Origin: Desmonostoc vinosum HA7617-LM4
GTDB lineage: Bacteria > Cyanobacteriota > Cyanobacteriia > Cyanobacteriales > Nostocaceae
Direction of reading: 5' to 3'
Assembly (NCBI GenBank): GCA_019359515.1
Contig: JAHHHC010000023.1
Span: 1-64,000 of the forward strand
Length of the DNA: 64,000 nt
A program made the translations under genes and the position numbers. Numbering within the stretch: the first letter of the stretch is position 1; every line of letters begins with the position of its first letter. The notes beneath the pieces are model-generated. The model saw nothing but the letters and a program-made list of their open reading frames with translations. It did not search any database and was not told the origin of the DNA. Shown here one piece after another: positions 46,031-54,606 of the stretch.

Positions 46031-46570
46031 TCACAACTCAATTACAAAACTATCTCGCCGATGAAAGTCAGCCTCTGCACCTCGATGAGTTAACGCCCAG
46101 TAACTCACCGCGCTGTCTTGATTTTTGATGACAGTGGTAATGGCAACTTCAAGGGCTTGAGCTGCTGAAATGATTTTACTTAAATCGATATCTAAAGCCA
46201 GTGTCAAACTATCAAACTGCTGCTGCACACTAAACGGGAGTGTTGTAAAAGCTGTTTCCTCTTGCATTCCTTGACGATACCCATCAAAACGATAGATATT
46301 CCAGTGTCCAGCAGGCGACAAGTTAAATTCCCAATAGCGTTGAGAATTCTTGATGCCAAGAAAGAACTCAAAGCAAGTATCTTTCCATAACTCATGCTTT
46401 CGCACTGCTGTGTCTGATGGTGGAGTAATAACAACTTCTTGCAAGTTGCCCACTAGTGTGTGATTGATGCTCAATATATTAACATGTCGGGCGATATTAC
46501 CTAAAATGTTTAAATCCGGCAAGGACTCGCCAGAGGGGAAAGGTAGCAAATAAAATGACTGCTGGTTCAT
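46031..46570 (-). CDS. DOMON-like domain protein
   Basis: 179 residues, beta-rich. The features I recognise from the cyanobacterial DOMON-like family are LWKDTCFEFFLGIKNSQRYW, EFNLSPAGHWNIYRFDGYRQ and YWALTHRGAEADFHRRDSFV. DOMON folds bind sugars or haem; the ligand here is unknown. Its start codon overlaps the stop of the upstream kinase-like gene (ATGA), so the two are translationally coupled, which favours a carbohydrate-related role. Confidence 0.8.
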   Translation of the reverse strand: MNQQSFYLLPFPSGESLPDLNILGNIARHVNILSINHTLVGNLQEVVITPPSDTAVRKHELWKDTCFEFFLGIKNSQRYWEFNLSPAGHWNIYRFDGYRQGMQEETAFTTLPFSVQQQFDSLTLALDIDLSKIISAAQALEVAITTVIKNQDSAVSYWALTHRGAEADFHRRDSFVIEL

Positions 46571-47685
46571 TTCACGTCTTGGATGATGGCACGAATCTTG
46601 GTTTCTTGAGATTCGATACTCTCGGTAAGCTTAAACTGAACTAGTGCCCTCGCGAGGTTGTGTTCTGGATGCTTGACTTTGAAGTAGATATTTCCTGCTA
46701 AATAATCAGCAAAGAATCTCAGCCCTAATTCAAAAGCAATGAGACGAATCGCATCGTACATGTAGATATAGTCATTTTCTGTAAGAAACGCCTTCGCCAC
46801 AGAGAGATAACCAGTTAAAATTTCTTGACACAATTCAGTATCAAAATATATATCTTCCCATGCTGTGGTTTCTTCTCCAGCAGGATTACAGCCCGATCGC
46901 AAACAATCGCCAATGTCGTAATGTACCAGACCAGGTTTAACAGTATCAAGATCAATGACACTGACAGCTTTTTGAGTAGCAGTATCAAACATCACATTAT
47001 TGATTTTAGGATCGCCATGCATCAAGCGTAACGGTAGCTTACCTTTGGTTTTGGCATTTTCTAATACGTGTGCCAAGAGTTGGCGATCGCTAACAAATTG
47101 TAAGCAATAATTAACTTCAGGAGATTGACGCACACTAGTTTTTGTCAAAACTTCGTTGTAATGTTGAAGGTAAAGAGGTGTGATATGAAACCCTACAAGG
47201 GTGTCGGCAAGTTTTTCCGGCGACAGGTCACTAATGAGATTGTGGAACATCCCCAAAGCATAGCCAATTTCTTGGGCGTGTGAGCTGCTTTGCATGGTGT
47301 CAAAAGATTGCGAGGCTGAGATAAAGCTAATCGCTCGCCAAAATGAGCTGTTAGTATCTCTCCAGTAGTCTTGAGCATTTTTAGTTGGCAATACGCGCGG
47401 TACTTCCCAGCGGCGGTTAAGAGGACTGCATTGTAAACGCTGACGAACATGATCAGTATAGGCACGCATATTCTGCATGATCAGTTCGGGCTGACGAAAT
47501 ACCCGCATATTAATTCTTTGTAAAACAAAATGCTTTTCTGCTGAAGCATCCAATGTTACCAGGAAGGTATCATTGACATTACCACTTCCAAATGCTTGAA
47601 CGCTTATCACCTTACCTTGAAGCGCGAATTGATCAGCAATAGCAACAAGATGATCTGTACCCTGTGTTTTCAATTCTTCTGTCAT
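46567..47685 (-). CDS. Aminoglycoside-phosphotransferase-fold kinase, sugar-kinase-like (NahK type)
   Basis: 372 residues of APH/choline-kinase fold. Nucleotide loop FGSGNVNDTFLVTL, catalytic loop LMHGDPKINNVMFD (HGD Asp), metal Asp in VIDLDTVKPGLVHYDIGDCL. The best-known relatives with this VIDLDT..G..YDIGD layout are N-acetylhexosamine 1-kinases, which feed nucleotide-sugar synthesis. The substrate here is unproven. Overlaps the DOMON-like gene by 4 bases. Confidence 0.85.
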   Translation of the reverse strand: MTEELKTQGTDHLVAIADQFALQGKVISVQAFGSGNVNDTFLVTLDASAEKHFVLQRINMRVFRQPELIMQNMRAYTDHVRQRLQCSPLNRRWEVPRVLPTKNAQDYWRDTNSSFWRAISFISASQSFDTMQSSSHAQEIGYALGMFHNLISDLSPEKLADTLVGFHITPLYLQHYNEVLTKTSVRQSPEVNYCLQFVSDRQLLAHVLENAKTKGKLPLRLMHGDPKINNVMFDTATQKAVSVIDLDTVKPGLVHYDIGDCLRSGCNPAGEETTAWEDIYFDTELCQEILTGYLSVAKAFLTENDYIYMYDAIRLIAFELGLRFFADYLAGNIYFKVKHPEHNLARALVQFKLTESIESQETKIRAIIQDVK

Positions 47686-47855
47686 GTTTGTGTTTGACCT
47701 GCACTACTCCTCACGTAATTGCACAAAGGCAATAGGGCATATAGTAGCGCAAGGGAATGGAGAATGGGGACGCGGGGACGCAAAGACGCGGGGAAAATTT
47801 CCCGGTCACTGAGCGAAGTCGAAGTGCATCCCCTCCTATCCTGCAACAAGGTCGA

Positions 47856-47951
47856 TTAGATTATCTTGGCAGTACGCAGACCGAAAAACAGACCAAGAGC
47901 TATACCAAAGAACAAACCCAAGAAGACGATGTAGGCAATTATTGCAAACAT
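47856..47951 (-). CDS. petL: Cytochrome b6f complex subunit PetL (31 aa)
   Basis: The 31-residue product MFAIIAYIVFLGLFFGIALG then LFFGLRTAKII is one membrane helix with a short basic C-terminus. It aligns along its length with the PetL I know from Mastigocladus (YIVFIALFFGIAVG, then IIFAIKSIKLI). PetL is a single-helix subunit that stabilises the b6f complex in the thylakoid membrane. GGAG 9 bases upstream of the ATG supports it as a real gene. Flanked by repeat blocks on both sides. Confidence 0.88.
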   Translation of the reverse strand: MFAIIAYIVFLGLFFGIALGLFFGLRTAKII

Positions 47952-48261
47952 TTATTTTTTCTCCACAATACTTCACTAAATCTATTGAATCATTTGGGAT
48001 GAGGAATAGGGAATGGGGAATTGGGAATTGGTTCCAAAATCTTTAAACGCGTCCCCCTTTGGGTGACGCTCGCAAGCTCGCTAACGCAGTCGCCTGCGGA
48101 GGGAAACCCTCCTTTACTCGCTGTCTCACCGCGTCCCCGTATCTCTCTATCCCCACGTTGTTCAAAACGCTAAATCTCAAAAACCTACACCTGTCAACCC
48201 TCATCCCCCCTTTTCAAGATTGCGATAGAATACAGCCCACAGGCGCTTTTTGGGTTGGGTA
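47952..48261. other. Gap with nested repeats upstream of aroB
   Basis: Holds an STRR tract, a copy of the right two-thirds of the 4498 MITE-like element (48031-48199) and, inside it, the GC-rich repeat of 44572 (48053-48135). No gene. The aroB promoter must lie close to 48200 or inside the repeats. Confidence 0.7.
48053..48135. repeat. GC-rich dispersed repeat (copy 2), inserted in a second repeat
   Basis: Matches 44572-44664 over about 80 bases. Compared with the 4498-4630 element, where CTTTAAGCGCGTC runs on to CCGCGTCC, this copy looks like an insertion between GCGTCC and GCGTCCCC. Confidence 0.75.
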
Positions 48262-49353
48262 ATGACTTCTGTAATTAGTGTGAATCTACCAGAGCAGTCT
48301 TATGAGATTGCGATCGCATCTGCAAGTTTAGATCAATTAGGTGAACGGATGAGCAGTTTAAACCTGGGCAAAAAGGTACTGCTGGTTTCTAACCCGACTA
48401 TTTTTAAATATTATGGGGAAAAAGCGATCGCATCTTTAAAATCTGCTGGATTTGAAGTTGCTAGCTGCACTCTCCCACCAGGTGAACGCTACAAAAACCT
48501 CAACTCTATCCAAAAAATCTATGACGCTGCTTTGGAAAACCGTCTAGAACGTTCCTCGACAATGGTGGCTTTGGGGGGAGGTGTAGTTGGTGATATGGCT
48601 GGCTTTGCAGCAGCAACTTGGCTACGAGGGATTAATGTGGTGCAAGTGCCTACCACTCTCTTAGCAATGGTAGATTCGGCAATTGGTGGCAAAACAGGTG
48701 TTAATCATCCCCGTGGTAAAAACTTGATTGGGGCATTCCATCAACCACGTCTGGTGTTAGTTGACCCCGCAGTGCTAAAAACTCTGCCGATGCGGGAATT
48801 TCGAGCCGGAATGGCAGAGGTGATTAAATACGGCGTCATTTGGGATGCAGAATTATTCACTCAGTTAGAAGCAAGTAAACGCCTCGACCAACTCCGCTAT
48901 GTAAAAGCTGATTTGGTGGATTTCATATTAACGCACTCTTGTCAAGCAAAAGCTGATGTTGTCGGCAAAGATGAGAAAGAAGCCGGACTGCGGGCAATTC
49001 TTAATTATGGTCATACCATCGGTCATGCAGTGGAAAGCTTAACTGGTTATCGTCTAGTAAATCACGGTGAAGCAGTCGCTATTGGCATGGTAGCAGCAGG
49101 AAAAATCGCCGTGGAACTAGGACTATGGCAAAAAGAAGATACAGAACGGCAAAATATTTTAATTCAAAAAACGGGTTTACCGACTCAGTTACCAGATGGG
49201 TTGAATATTGAAGCAATTATAGACTCGTTACAATTAGACAAAAAAGTTAAAGCGGGTAAAGTCCGGTTCGTTTTACCAACGCAGATTGGTGTTGTAAAAG
49301 TTACTGATGAAGTGCCTTCAGATGTTATTCGCCAAGTATTGCAAGGAATGTAG
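48262..49353 (+). CDS. aroB: 3-Dehydroquinate synthase
   Basis: 363 residues; second enzyme of the shikimate pathway, converting DAHP to 3-dehydroquinate with NAD+ and a divalent metal. Landmarks: [51 protein letters not shown], metal-binding Glu in [10 protein letters not shown] and His residues in [11 protein letters not shown] and [13 protein letters not shown] at 48262 (MTSVISVNL) is preferred to TTG at 48250. Single gene by spacing. Confidence 0.97.
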   Translation: MTSVISVNLPEQSYEIAIASASLDQLGERMSSLNLGKKVLLVSNPTIFKYYGEKAIASLKSAGFEVASCTLPPGERYKNLNSIQKIYDAALENRLERSSTMVALGGGVVGDMAGFAAATWLRGINVVQVPTTLLAMVDSAIGGKTGVNHPRGKNLIGAFHQPRLVLVDPAVLKTLPMREFRAGMAEVIKYGVIWDAELFTQLEASKRLDQLRYVKADLVDFILTHSCQAKADVVGKDEKEAGLRAILNYGHTIGHAVESLTGYRLVNHGEAVAIGMVAAGKIAVELGLWQKEDTERQNILIQKTGLPTQLPDGLNIEAIIDSLQLDKKVKAGKVRFVLPTQIGVVKVTDEVPSDVIRQVLQGM

Positions 49354-49623
49354 TTAAATTGCGATCGCCACGGTTAACTTTTAAGTAATTAATTATGTGT
49401 GCGATCGCGTTCAAATAAACCTCCCAAATACTATATACTTAGGAAGATTTTCGCGCAAGTTAATGTGTTGTAAAATACGTGGCAGCAGGCTAGGTAAATC
49501 TTGATTTGAGAGCATAAGTTTATGACTTAAACCACAACTTATACTTACGATGCCGTTGGTCAAAGGTTGGTAGGATAAGGAAAGGCAAAGTATTATTGCC
49601 ATATTTAAAAGTTTTTGTGTGAC

Positions 49624-50928
49624 ATGACTATTACTGATGTTACTTCCCCTTTAATTACGAGCGCTCAACACACTCGCCAAGCTGCAAGTTCGCTGGCGAT
49701 TCTCTCTACTGAAGCAAAAAATCAAGCGCTCGCAATGATCGCTCAAGCTTTAGAATCAGCAAAAGATGAAATATTGCAAGCAAATCTTGTAGATTGCCAA
49801 GCTGCTGTTGATGTCATTCCCAAACCACTTTACAAGCGTTTGCAGCTAGATGAACATAAACTAAGAGATGCGATCACCGGAGTACAAGATGTAGGCAAGC
49901 TAGCAGATCCGGTAGGTCAAATACAAATTCACCGCGAACTTGATACTGGCTTAGTTCTGAAGCGAATCACTTGTCCTTTGGGTGTTTTGGGAATTATTTT
50001 TGAAGCACGTCCAGAGGCAGCAATTCAAATAGTTTCGTTGGCTATTAAGTCTGGTAATGGTGTAATTCTCAAAGGTGGTAGCGAAGCTGTTCGTTCTTGT
50101 GAAGCAATTGTTAAAGCAATTAAACAAGGTTTATCTCAAACTGCTGTTAATCCCGATGCAGTGCAATTGTTAACAACTAGAGAAGAAACTCTAGAACTTT
50201 TGCAGTTAGATAAATATGTCGATTTAATTATTCCTAGAGGGTCTAACTCTTTTGTTAGGCTTGTGCAGGAAAATACTCGGATTCCTGTATTAGGACATGC
50301 TGATGGCATTTGTCATCTTTATGTAGACAAAGCTGCTGATATTAGCAAAGCAATTACTATAGCAGTTGATGCCAAAGCCCAATATCCTGCTGTTTGTAAT
50401 GCAATCGAAACTTTGTTAATTCACCAAGCGATCGCACCTGAATTTTTACCAAAAGTTGCTGAAGCTTTGCAAGCACGTCATGTAGAATTAAGAGGCGATA
50501 AACGCACTCTAGCAATTTTACCAAACATTGCCACAGCAACAGAAACAGATTGGGAAACAGAATATAGCGATTTTATTTTGTCAATTAAGATTGTAGAGTC
50601 TTTAGAAGATGCGATCGCTCATATTAATCAATATGGTTCTCGTCATACCGATGCGATTATTACCGAAGATGTCACTACTGCTGAAGCTTTCTTTGGACTA
50701 GTAAATTCAGCTGGAGTATTTCACAATTGCTCTACCCGTTTTGCTGATGGTTTCCGCTATGGTTTTGGTGCAGAGGTAGGGATTAGTACTCAACAAATGC
50801 CGCCTCGTGGCCCTGTTGGTTTAGAGGGATTAGTAACATACAAATATCAAATGACTGGTGATGGTCATATTGTTGCAACCTACACCGGAGAAAATGCCAA
50901 GTCATTTACTCATCATGATTTAAGCTAA
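49624..50928 (+). CDS. proA: Glutamate-5-semialdehyde dehydrogenase (gamma-glutamyl phosphate reductase)
   Basis: 434 residues; second step of proline synthesis from glutamate, NADPH-dependent. Landmarks: [47 protein letters not shown], catalytic Cys in [14 protein letters not shown] and [20 protein letters not shown] at 49624 is preferred to TTG at 49615. ProB is not next to it. A 48-bp palindrome follows. Confidence 0.97.
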   Translation: MTITDVTSPLITSAQHTRQAASSLAILSTEAKNQALAMIAQALESAKDEILQANLVDCQAAVDVIPKPLYKRLQLDEHKLRDAITGVQDVGKLADPVGQIQIHRELDTGLVLKRITCPLGVLGIIFEARPEAAIQIVSLAIKSGNGVILKGGSEAVRSCEAIVKAIKQGLSQTAVNPDAVQLLTTREETLELLQLDKYVDLIIPRGSNSFVRLVQENTRIPVLGHADGICHLYVDKAADISKAITIAVDAKAQYPAVCNAIETLLIHQAIAPEFLPKVAEALQARHVELRGDKRTLAILPNIATATETDWETEYSDFILSIKIVESLEDAIAHINQYGSRHTDAIITEDVTTAEAFFGLVNSAGVFHNCSTRFADGFRYGFGAEVGISTQQMPPRGPVGLEGLVTYKYQMTGDGHIVATYTGENAKSFTHHDLS

Positions 50929-50954
50929 CGTGCCTTACATCTGCACAGTCTTTG

Positions 50955-51002
50955 GTTATTGGTGTCATTTGTCATTAATTAATGACAAATGACACCAATA
51001 AC
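50955..51002. repeat. Perfect 48-bp palindrome downstream of proA
   Basis: GTTATTGGTGTCATTTGTCA continues TTAA to its exact reverse complement, ending CACCAATAAC. No loop bases. The arm GTCATTTGTCATTA belongs to the dispersed GACAAATGAC family also seen at about 10560-10580, 27446-27461 and 61074-61125. It could act as a bidirectional terminator hairpin although no T-run follows. Confidence 0.85.
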
Positions 51003-51056
51003 AGAAAATTAACATGTATATAGTCAAAGAAAATAATCGGGTTGAACTCACACAAT

Positions 51057-51272
51057 TCAGTTCAAAGAACCATAGAAGTCGTTGGGATCTAAGTCCACAG
51101 GAAATAAAAACATTTCCTTATTGATTAGCAGTGCCTCATAACAAAGCTTAACTGCCTTATTTAGGGTGCAGAACTTGATTGGAACCCATTTACTATTGGA
51201 GAAAAAGTAAACAACGACTCGAATCGGTGTAGACTCTTCCAACGGAAGTGGAATTTGCCAAGGTGAAAGCAT
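51057..51272 (-). CDS. Small hypothetical protein (71 aa)
   Basis: Starts MLSPWQIPLPLEESTPIRVV; continues YFFSNSKWVPIKFCTLNKAV and ends NDFYGSLN. No signal, helix bundle or motif I know. The composition looks protein-like, and the frame is alone in a 700-base gap. There is no clear ribosome site. I give it middling support as a gene of unknown function. Confidence 0.45.
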   Translation of the reverse strand: MLSPWQIPLPLEESTPIRVVVYFFSNSKWVPIKFCTLNKAVKLCYEALLINKEMFLFPVDLDPNDFYGSLN

Positions 51273-51647
51273 AGAATATAAAACTCATTTTTATGTACTT
51301 ATAATTAATTCTTATAGCAACACACGTTTATCGCCACTGTCCTAAGTCAGACTTTTGTGGTATATCCAATGAGTGGTCTATTACACAATACGGTTCAATT
51401 AAGTGTTTAGCCTTAAATGTTGTATTAAAAAGAACTCTTGTGGGATGGGCGTCTTGCCCGTCCGTGGCGGGTATCTTGACTGTTCCGCAAGAAAGTTTAT
51501 TACAACATTACAACACATAACTAAGCTGTATTAAGAATCCGCTGGTTAGGGATCATGTATCATCAATTAGGTATCTTCTTTGAGCATTGATTTAACGACT
51601 TTGATAGTTCTGTCATTTTTTACCCTTTGAACTTACATACGTCTTCT
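51273..51647. other. Intergenic region with a dispersed hairpin
   Basis: Contains the second copy (51435-51465) of the CTTGTGGG(A/G)TGGGC(A/G)TCTTGCCCG hairpin seen at 6251-6290. No gene otherwise; promoter of the J-domain gene expected near the right end. Confidence 0.6.
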
Positions 51648-52703
51648 ATGCCTAGAAAAACCCCATCCCACTCGACTACCACAACACCACTGGCTCTCTC
51701 TGAATTACATATCCGTCTAGAGACTCTAGAAAAAGAACACCAATCGCTACTGAAACAGATTAAGAGAAAGCGGACAGAACTAAAGAACTTTGTTGAACAG
51801 ATGCGTTCTTTAGCCACGGATGTATTTCATCGAGCCACGCCTAGTTTCCAAAAAATGGCAGAGCTAGATAAAGAAATCCACACTCTGTTTAATGAAATTT
51901 TTTCCACCAGAAAGTTTGGTAAACAAACCCAAAAAAATATAGAAGCAATTTACCATAGCCTTCAGATGGCAGGAATCATCAGTCCAAAATCTCAGAACGA
52001 ACAGCCAGATACAGAAATAGACGAACTGTTTGAAAACTCCGAGCCAGAAGATGATTTTTCGCAAGAAAACGCTGAATATCGCCATCAAAATTGGCAAGCA
52101 CAACAGTTTCCTGAATCTCCGTCTGTAGCTAGAACAGATGAATCTAGAAAAATTCGTCAAACATTTCTGAGGTTAGCTGAAATCTTTCATCCTGATAAGG
52201 TAAAAGACAGCGAAACCCAGATGTACCATACAGAGATTATGAAGGAAATTAATAAAGCCTACCAAGATGGAGATTTGGCACGACTTTTAGAAATTGAACG
52301 ACAGCAACAAGTGGGCGAAACTATTGACTATAATAGCGAGGATGATTTAACACGAAAATGTAGAAGTTTAGAACAGCAAAATGAAATTCTCCAAACTCAA
52401 TATGAAAACTTGAAAAGGGAACTACGTCTAGTAAAAAATACTCCAGAAGGAGCAATAGTTTCTGATTCTCGTAAAGCTGCTAAAAAAGGCATTGATCCTA
52501 TTGGACAGATGTTAGAAACAATAGAAGATCAGATTCATGTAATTACAGAAATTCGTGATTTTGTCAATAACTTTAAACAAAAGAATATTACTATTAAAGA
52601 ATTTCTCAATGGCCCAGCTATTCTGCGCTCTTTGAATCAAGAAATTATGGAAGATATGCTTGAGCAGATGTTATCAGAATTAAATGGGATAGTGATATTT
52701 TGA
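51648..52703 (+). CDS. J-domain-containing coiled-coil protein
   Basis: 351 residues. N-terminal coiled coil (about 15-60 from ATG, LEKEHQSLLKQIKRKRTELK), an acidic linker (about 115-150), a J-domain-like segment with the HPD triad in LAEIFHPDKVKDSE followed by MKEINKAYQDGDLARLLEIE, then a second coiled coil. Co-chaperone action on Hsp70 (DnaK) is implied by HPD. It is not canonical DnaJ: no G/F or zinc region. ATG 51648 is preferred to TTG 51627. Convergent with the next gene, 20 bases apart. Confidence 0.8.
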   Translation: MPRKTPSHSTTTTPLALSELHIRLETLEKEHQSLLKQIKRKRTELKNFVEQMRSLATDVFHRATPSFQKMAELDKEIHTLFNEIFSTRKFGKQTQKNIEAIYHSLQMAGIISPKSQNEQPDTEIDELFENSEPEDDFSQENAEYRHQNWQAQQFPESPSVARTDESRKIRQTFLRLAEIFHPDKVKDSETQMYHTEIMKEINKAYQDGDLARLLEIERQQQVGETIDYNSEDDLTRKCRSLEQQNEILQTQYENLKRELRLVKNTPEGAIVSDSRKAAKKGIDPIGQMLETIEDQIHVITEIRDFVNNFKQKNITIKEFLNGPAILRSLNQEIMEDMLEQMLSELNGIVIF

Positions 52704-52723
52704 ACTACCGAACTTAGGAAATA

Positions 52724-54505
52724 CTATAATGAGGGTTCACCCTGTTCCCTTTTAATGCAATGATAAACTTTGTATTCATAGCCGTTTACCGCTGGCAAAG
52801 ATTGAGTTTCAGCGCTACATGTTTTGACTTCTGCTGCTACAGAGGCATGGAAATTAACCAGCCATAAATCAAAGGGTCTTGGTAATGTTTTTAAGGTATT
52901 TCCGAGAGCAATTGTAGAAGTGTTGGGATTTTGGTCTTGATGAGCAAGGAGAAACAGAGGAGATACAGAGGCATGATTTTGGATTTTAAATTCCCTCACT
53001 ATCCCCATCATTTCACCAATTTGGACGTGAGTTAATTGTGTAGTGGCAATTAGTATTTGCGCTTTGGATGTTTGTTGAATTAGCTGTACAAAAAGGTCAG
53101 GACGGTAGTATTTTTGATAGCCGAAGTTACAAACTACTGTAACTGCACTCAAAAAACCCATGAGCCAGATTAATATTACAGCTTTTTTGCCATTTATTCC
53201 CCATTTACCTAGTTCTGAAAAATTTTGTTCTACTTTTTTAAAGACGGATTTGTTGGCATTTTTTTCTATGATTAATTCTTGAGGAAGATGCCAACAAACT
53301 GCAAGACTTGCTCCTACTAAAATCATCACAGCAGGAAAGTAAACAAAGTTATAACGAGCGCCCCTAGTTAGGTCGATACCAAGACAATAGGTGAAGATAA
53401 AAAATAAAGTGATCGCCCCAACAATTACTCCAGTTAACATCTGAATCATCAGACGAGTTTCTGATGTTTGTAACTGTAATTGCCACCCGCGAACTAAAAT
53501 CGGTACTGCCCAAATAAAGAAAATCAGCATCACCAAACCAGAAACAATCACTACCGCTAATTGTGGTGCTTCAACTGGTAGCAAGCAAATCATCGTAATC
53601 CATGCTGCCAAAGCTTGGAAAATTGGGCTTAGCCAAGCAAATCCCACACGCGGCTCTTGTATCCAGTCTGTCAATTTACTCCCATAAGTATTCTGTAAAA
53701 ATATTGGTAGCCAAACCAAACCTGCGACAAAAGTGCCGATCGCAACGCTATAGATCCTCACCCAAGGAGGGGAAAGAGGATGATGTCGCCAAGCCAGAAC
53801 TATTAAAACTAGAGCTTCCGCACAGAGGGTAAGAGCAAAGAAGTAATGAGTTGCAATACCTAAAGCATTAATGCCTACCCAAAAGAGTGCGATCCACACG
53901 GGTAACTGTGTACGATTTTGGATATGACGCGTAGTAATGACTAGGCAGGCAAGAGAAGCGATTACCCACAGAATAGCCAAAGTGTAATGACGTGCTTCTT
54001 GTGCTAAAAAAATGCTGTAAGGTGATACTGCCATCATCGCCGCAGCTAGATGACCAACTAAGCGAGAGCGAAAAGCTAACCAACTGACGATATAAATAGC
54101 CAGAACCGATGCCGCGCCCAAAAGAGCAGCAAGCGATCGCGCCCCCCACAAATCAACTAAACCCCCCTGTGCCGGAAATAACTGCATCCACCAGTGAGCT
54201 AAGAAAAAATACAGTGGCGGGTGGTTCGTTTCATGACTCAGATGTTCCCATACGTCTTGAATACTAGCATTAGCTTGGGGTTGGAGTGGCTGCAAGAGAA
54301 TATCAGGGGTGATGGCCTGATCCAAAGGTACTGATAAAAAACTATTCCCTAAACTAAACACCAAGGTAGAAAATTCATCAGTCCAAGGCGGCTTGCTAGT
54401 TAAGTTAGCCAAGCGCAAACCGATGCCGATAAGCAACCAAATCAGCAACAGTAAAGGATTAAGCCAGCGTTTAGGGATAAAAATATACCAGTTAAGTAGA
54501 TGCAT
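52724..54505 (-). CDS. GT39-type membrane glycosyltransferase (ArnT/PMT-like)
   Basis: 593 residues with about eleven to twelve membrane helices, e.g. NPLLLLIWLLIGIGLRLANL and LVMLIFFIWAVPILVRGW. The loop between helix 1 and 2 carries PPWTDEFSTLVFSLG, the Asp-Glu pair typical of GT-C enzymes using polyprenyl-phosphate sugars, and ETNHPPLYFFLAHWWMQLFP follows. It would glycosylate a lipid or protein on the outer face of the membrane. Donor and acceptor unknown. Confidence 0.88.
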   Translation of the reverse strand: MHLLNWYIFIPKRWLNPLLLLIWLLIGIGLRLANLTSKPPWTDEFSTLVFSLGNSFLSVPLDQAITPDILLQPLQPQANASIQDVWEHLSHETNHPPLYFFLAHWWMQLFPAQGGLVDLWGARSLAALLGAASVLAIYIVSWLAFRSRLVGHLAAAMMAVSPYSIFLAQEARHYTLAILWVIASLACLVITTRHIQNRTQLPVWIALFWVGINALGIATHYFFALTLCAEALVLIVLAWRHHPLSPPWVRIYSVAIGTFVAGLVWLPIFLQNTYGSKLTDWIQEPRVGFAWLSPIFQALAAWITMICLLPVEAPQLAVVIVSGLVMLIFFIWAVPILVRGWQLQLQTSETRLMIQMLTGVIVGAITLFFIFTYCLGIDLTRGARYNFVYFPAVMILVGASLAVCWHLPQELIIEKNANKSVFKKVEQNFSELGKWGINGKKAVILIWLMGFLSAVTVVCNFGYQKYYRPDLFVQLIQQTSKAQILIATTQLTHVQIGEMMGIVREFKIQNHASVSPLFLLAHQDQNPNTSTIALGNTLKTLPRPFDLWLVNFHASVAAEVKTCSAETQSLPAVNGYEYKVYHCIKREQGEPSL

Positions 54506-54606
54506 TGTTCCCTATTCCATGATCCTAATTCTTAACAGCCACAATCCGATAGGACTGCTTGCTATGGGGAGTGTGAATAATCCTTCGTACTACAAATGAC
54601 AAAGGA

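Noticed and set aside
47757-48002. 81-codon plus-strand frame opposite petL
   Set aside because: Made from repeat sequence and the antisense of petL.
49411-49602. 63-codon minus-strand frame between aroB and proA
   Set aside because: No ribosome site, no recognisable family, and composition no better than chance for an intergenic stretch.
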